Positions 38,501 to 41,500 of a DNA stretch of 64,000 nucleotides are shown here, piece after piece; within the stretch, counting starts at the first letter, position 1, and every line of letters begins with the position of its first letter. The position numbers were made by a program, and so were the translations under genes. The notes beneath the pieces were generated by a model, which saw only the letters and a list, made by a program, of their open reading frames with translations, did no database searches and was not told where the DNA came from. Origin of the DNA: Bedellia somnulentella (Eukaryota; Arthropoda; Insecta; Lepidoptera; Bedelliidae). The stretch is from positions 19,748,873-19,812,872 of the forward strand of contig OY755173.1 of NCBI GenBank assembly GCA_963576735.1. Direction: 5' to 3'.

Positions 38501-41500
38501 GTAAGTTGGTTTGGTATGTTAAGGCCATGCAAAGTTTGTTCGAATATTATATACAAGATAGACCGACGACTTGGTCAAGATCGCAGGCAGCCGATGGATG
38601 AGGGCATCACAGGACCTGTTGTTGTGGAGATCTTTGGAGGAGGCCTATGTCCAGCAGTGGACGTCTATAGGCTGATGATGATGATGAAAAGACGGCGGAT
38701 AATATGAAATTTTGTTAAAGTATGTAAGGATGAGTAAGATCAGGATTACGAAGCCAGAGAGGTTTGCCAACATCGTAAAAAGTAGCGATCGATAGTCTCT
38801 GCTTACTTCAATGTTAAATAATGGCGTGAGTATATTTATTTTTTATATTAGGATAATCAACAGCAACACAATTATTTAGTAAGATCAAAGAGGATAGAAA
38901 ATAAGGCCAATAACAAGTCGAAGGGTAATAGGCTGAGGATCTTTAAATTCCTTAGCTCTGGCTACCCCTTCTAGGGATTTATAGCCGTGAGTATATGTAT
39001 GTAACAAGTAGAAATAAGACAGACACAGACATAACAGTTAATACAAAGATAGTAATGGTCTCACTGCCTCATCTTCTCGGATGGATGTCGTTCGAGGTGC
39101 ATCAAACACTGTTATTTTTATACTAAAAGTTTTTGGTGACCCACAATTCACAATTATCATCAACAAATCGTGGCTCAGGAATTGCTGATCCTGAAGCTTC
39201 TACCAAAGCATTCTTGATTTAACTTTTATATCAATATCCATATTATAAACTGTGGGAGTCATGTTAGAGCGCACACTACTGCGGACTCACTCGCACATAG
39301 CAGCGTCACACTCATATTCCTACATCGCGGAGTGTAAATGTTTTTCGAGTTAAGTATAGACACAAATTATAAGTTGATACACAGCAGGGGTGTACTGGCC
39401 AGTATATCTTTGCTGTTTCCACAACATCATAACACACTAACCTAACCCAAAATCTCTTTTCCAGTCATAACATCAACATACGAGTGGCTAATAACATACC
39501 TGCTAAAAGAGACCAACCACAGATACGAGCAAGAGTTATCGACCGGCCTATCGAAGAGCGAGGCGCGTATGAAATGCCAAGTATTCAGATGGAAATCCCT
39601 CACTCAAGCGTACGGAGAATACACCGCCATTTTGTTTTCGTTGGCGGCCATTAGAGAGAAGGAGGCGGGGCTAAGACCCGTGTTGATGAAACTGTTCTCT
39701 TTGTATGGGCTCTGGTGCTTGCATGAGCATTTGACGGATTTGTATCAGGGTACGTAAATTTTTGGTTAGTTGTATTATGATTAAAATTGGGCATTGAATA
39801 AGACTATAGTTTAAAAATATATTATTCGTGCTATTGCGAAAGTGGAATAATTTCGTGTAAAGAGTTTGAACCGTTTGACTGAGTTTCCAAAGTTGGCTGG
39901 AACTGTGTTTTTTGGAACTATTTTATTTTTAAAGTTGCTCGAAATATAATTTATATTATAACATAACATAAACGTTCACGCCGAATATCCCCGAAGGGGT
40001 TGGCAGAGGTATTAATACTTCTGAACATCACGTGACTTTGTCACCTGGTGTTCAGAGTACCCACGTTTTGCATGGACGTGATAGGGGGCAGGCCTATCGC
40101 CGTTTTGGACGAATACACTGTCACATGACTAAGTACAACTCAGCCATGTGGGTTTCCTCACGATGTTTTCCCTCACCGTTAACAACCATGATAATTTAAC
40201 CACACATATGTCTTTTAGACAAATTGGTGTAGGCCCAACCTGGGATTTGAACACTAGTCGTTTGCACGATAACCAAGTGTTCTGCCCACTGGGCTATCAC
40301 GGTTTATATTAATTAGGTCATTTATATTATGTATGTGAATTAGTTATTTCTCAATGTAAACCTAGCTATTCTTGATAGTCCTAGTTATTCAAATTAATTT
40401 GTTTGCCGATTAACCACGCCCAGAAGATCTCGGTCACTCACGTCAGTTAGGATTATTTAAATGTCATCTTTTTCCTTTGAAGAGTCCTCTTTGGGTCTGG
40501 TTTCCCGTGCAATGTGATATGGCAAGTTAGCGGTTTATCAAATATTTATCTCCATATGATATAAGGTGGGATAGCCAGCCTTATTATATAATTAAGTATG
40601 ACTGGATTGTTGTATTGTTTGTGCAGATTAGTTGTTGTACATCTATCTCACATGACTCTAATTTATTGACCTCTCCATTCAAAGGTTGTCTGGAAGAGAT
40701 CGCTTTTAGTGATAAGACCGCCAATTGTACTTTTGTTAATTCATTCTGTGTATTTGTAATTGTTTTTCCATATTTGATGTACAATAAAGAGTTTTCTGTT
40801 CTATTCTATTCTATAGTAAAACATCTCTATTTATAATTCTTAGGTGGTTTCGCCTCCGACGAAAGCTGCACTGAGTTAGTCCTTAAAGCAATACTATAAT
40901 TATGTACTGATCTGCGCGACGACGCGGCGGCGGTGTAATATGTATTTTAGTTCATGAGAGCGAGATAGAAATACATGTTAATAGGGATTAGAAGAGATAC
41001 GAATAAAATTAATGTTGTTAATTTAATGACTAGATTTCCTACGGGCCTGGGGGCGGGTTTCCGCTGCGGGTTATGACAACGTCTTACAAATATGTATGTC
41101 TCTATCACATATTAGGTGGTTTCGCCAAGCTAGTCCGTGAAGCGATACTCCAACTTTGCGTTGATTTGCTCGACGAAGCGGCGGTGGTGTTATCTATTAT
41201 TAGGGATTATAAAAGATACAAAGAAATTATCTGTTTTTCATTTAAATAATAAAGCTGCTGGATTCGGTTTTCTTGTGACAACTTATCTAATCTCCATATG
41301 GTTTTAAGTGTTCTCGCCACAAACGCTACCTATGCTAAGCTAGTCCGTGAAGCTATACCACAGTTATGTGGTGATCTGCGCGACGATACGGCGGAGGTGT
41401 TATATGTATCTTAGTTCGCGAGAGCGAGATAGAAATACATGTTAATAGGGATTAGAAGAGATACGAATGAAATTATCTTTGTTCATTTGACAACTAGTGT

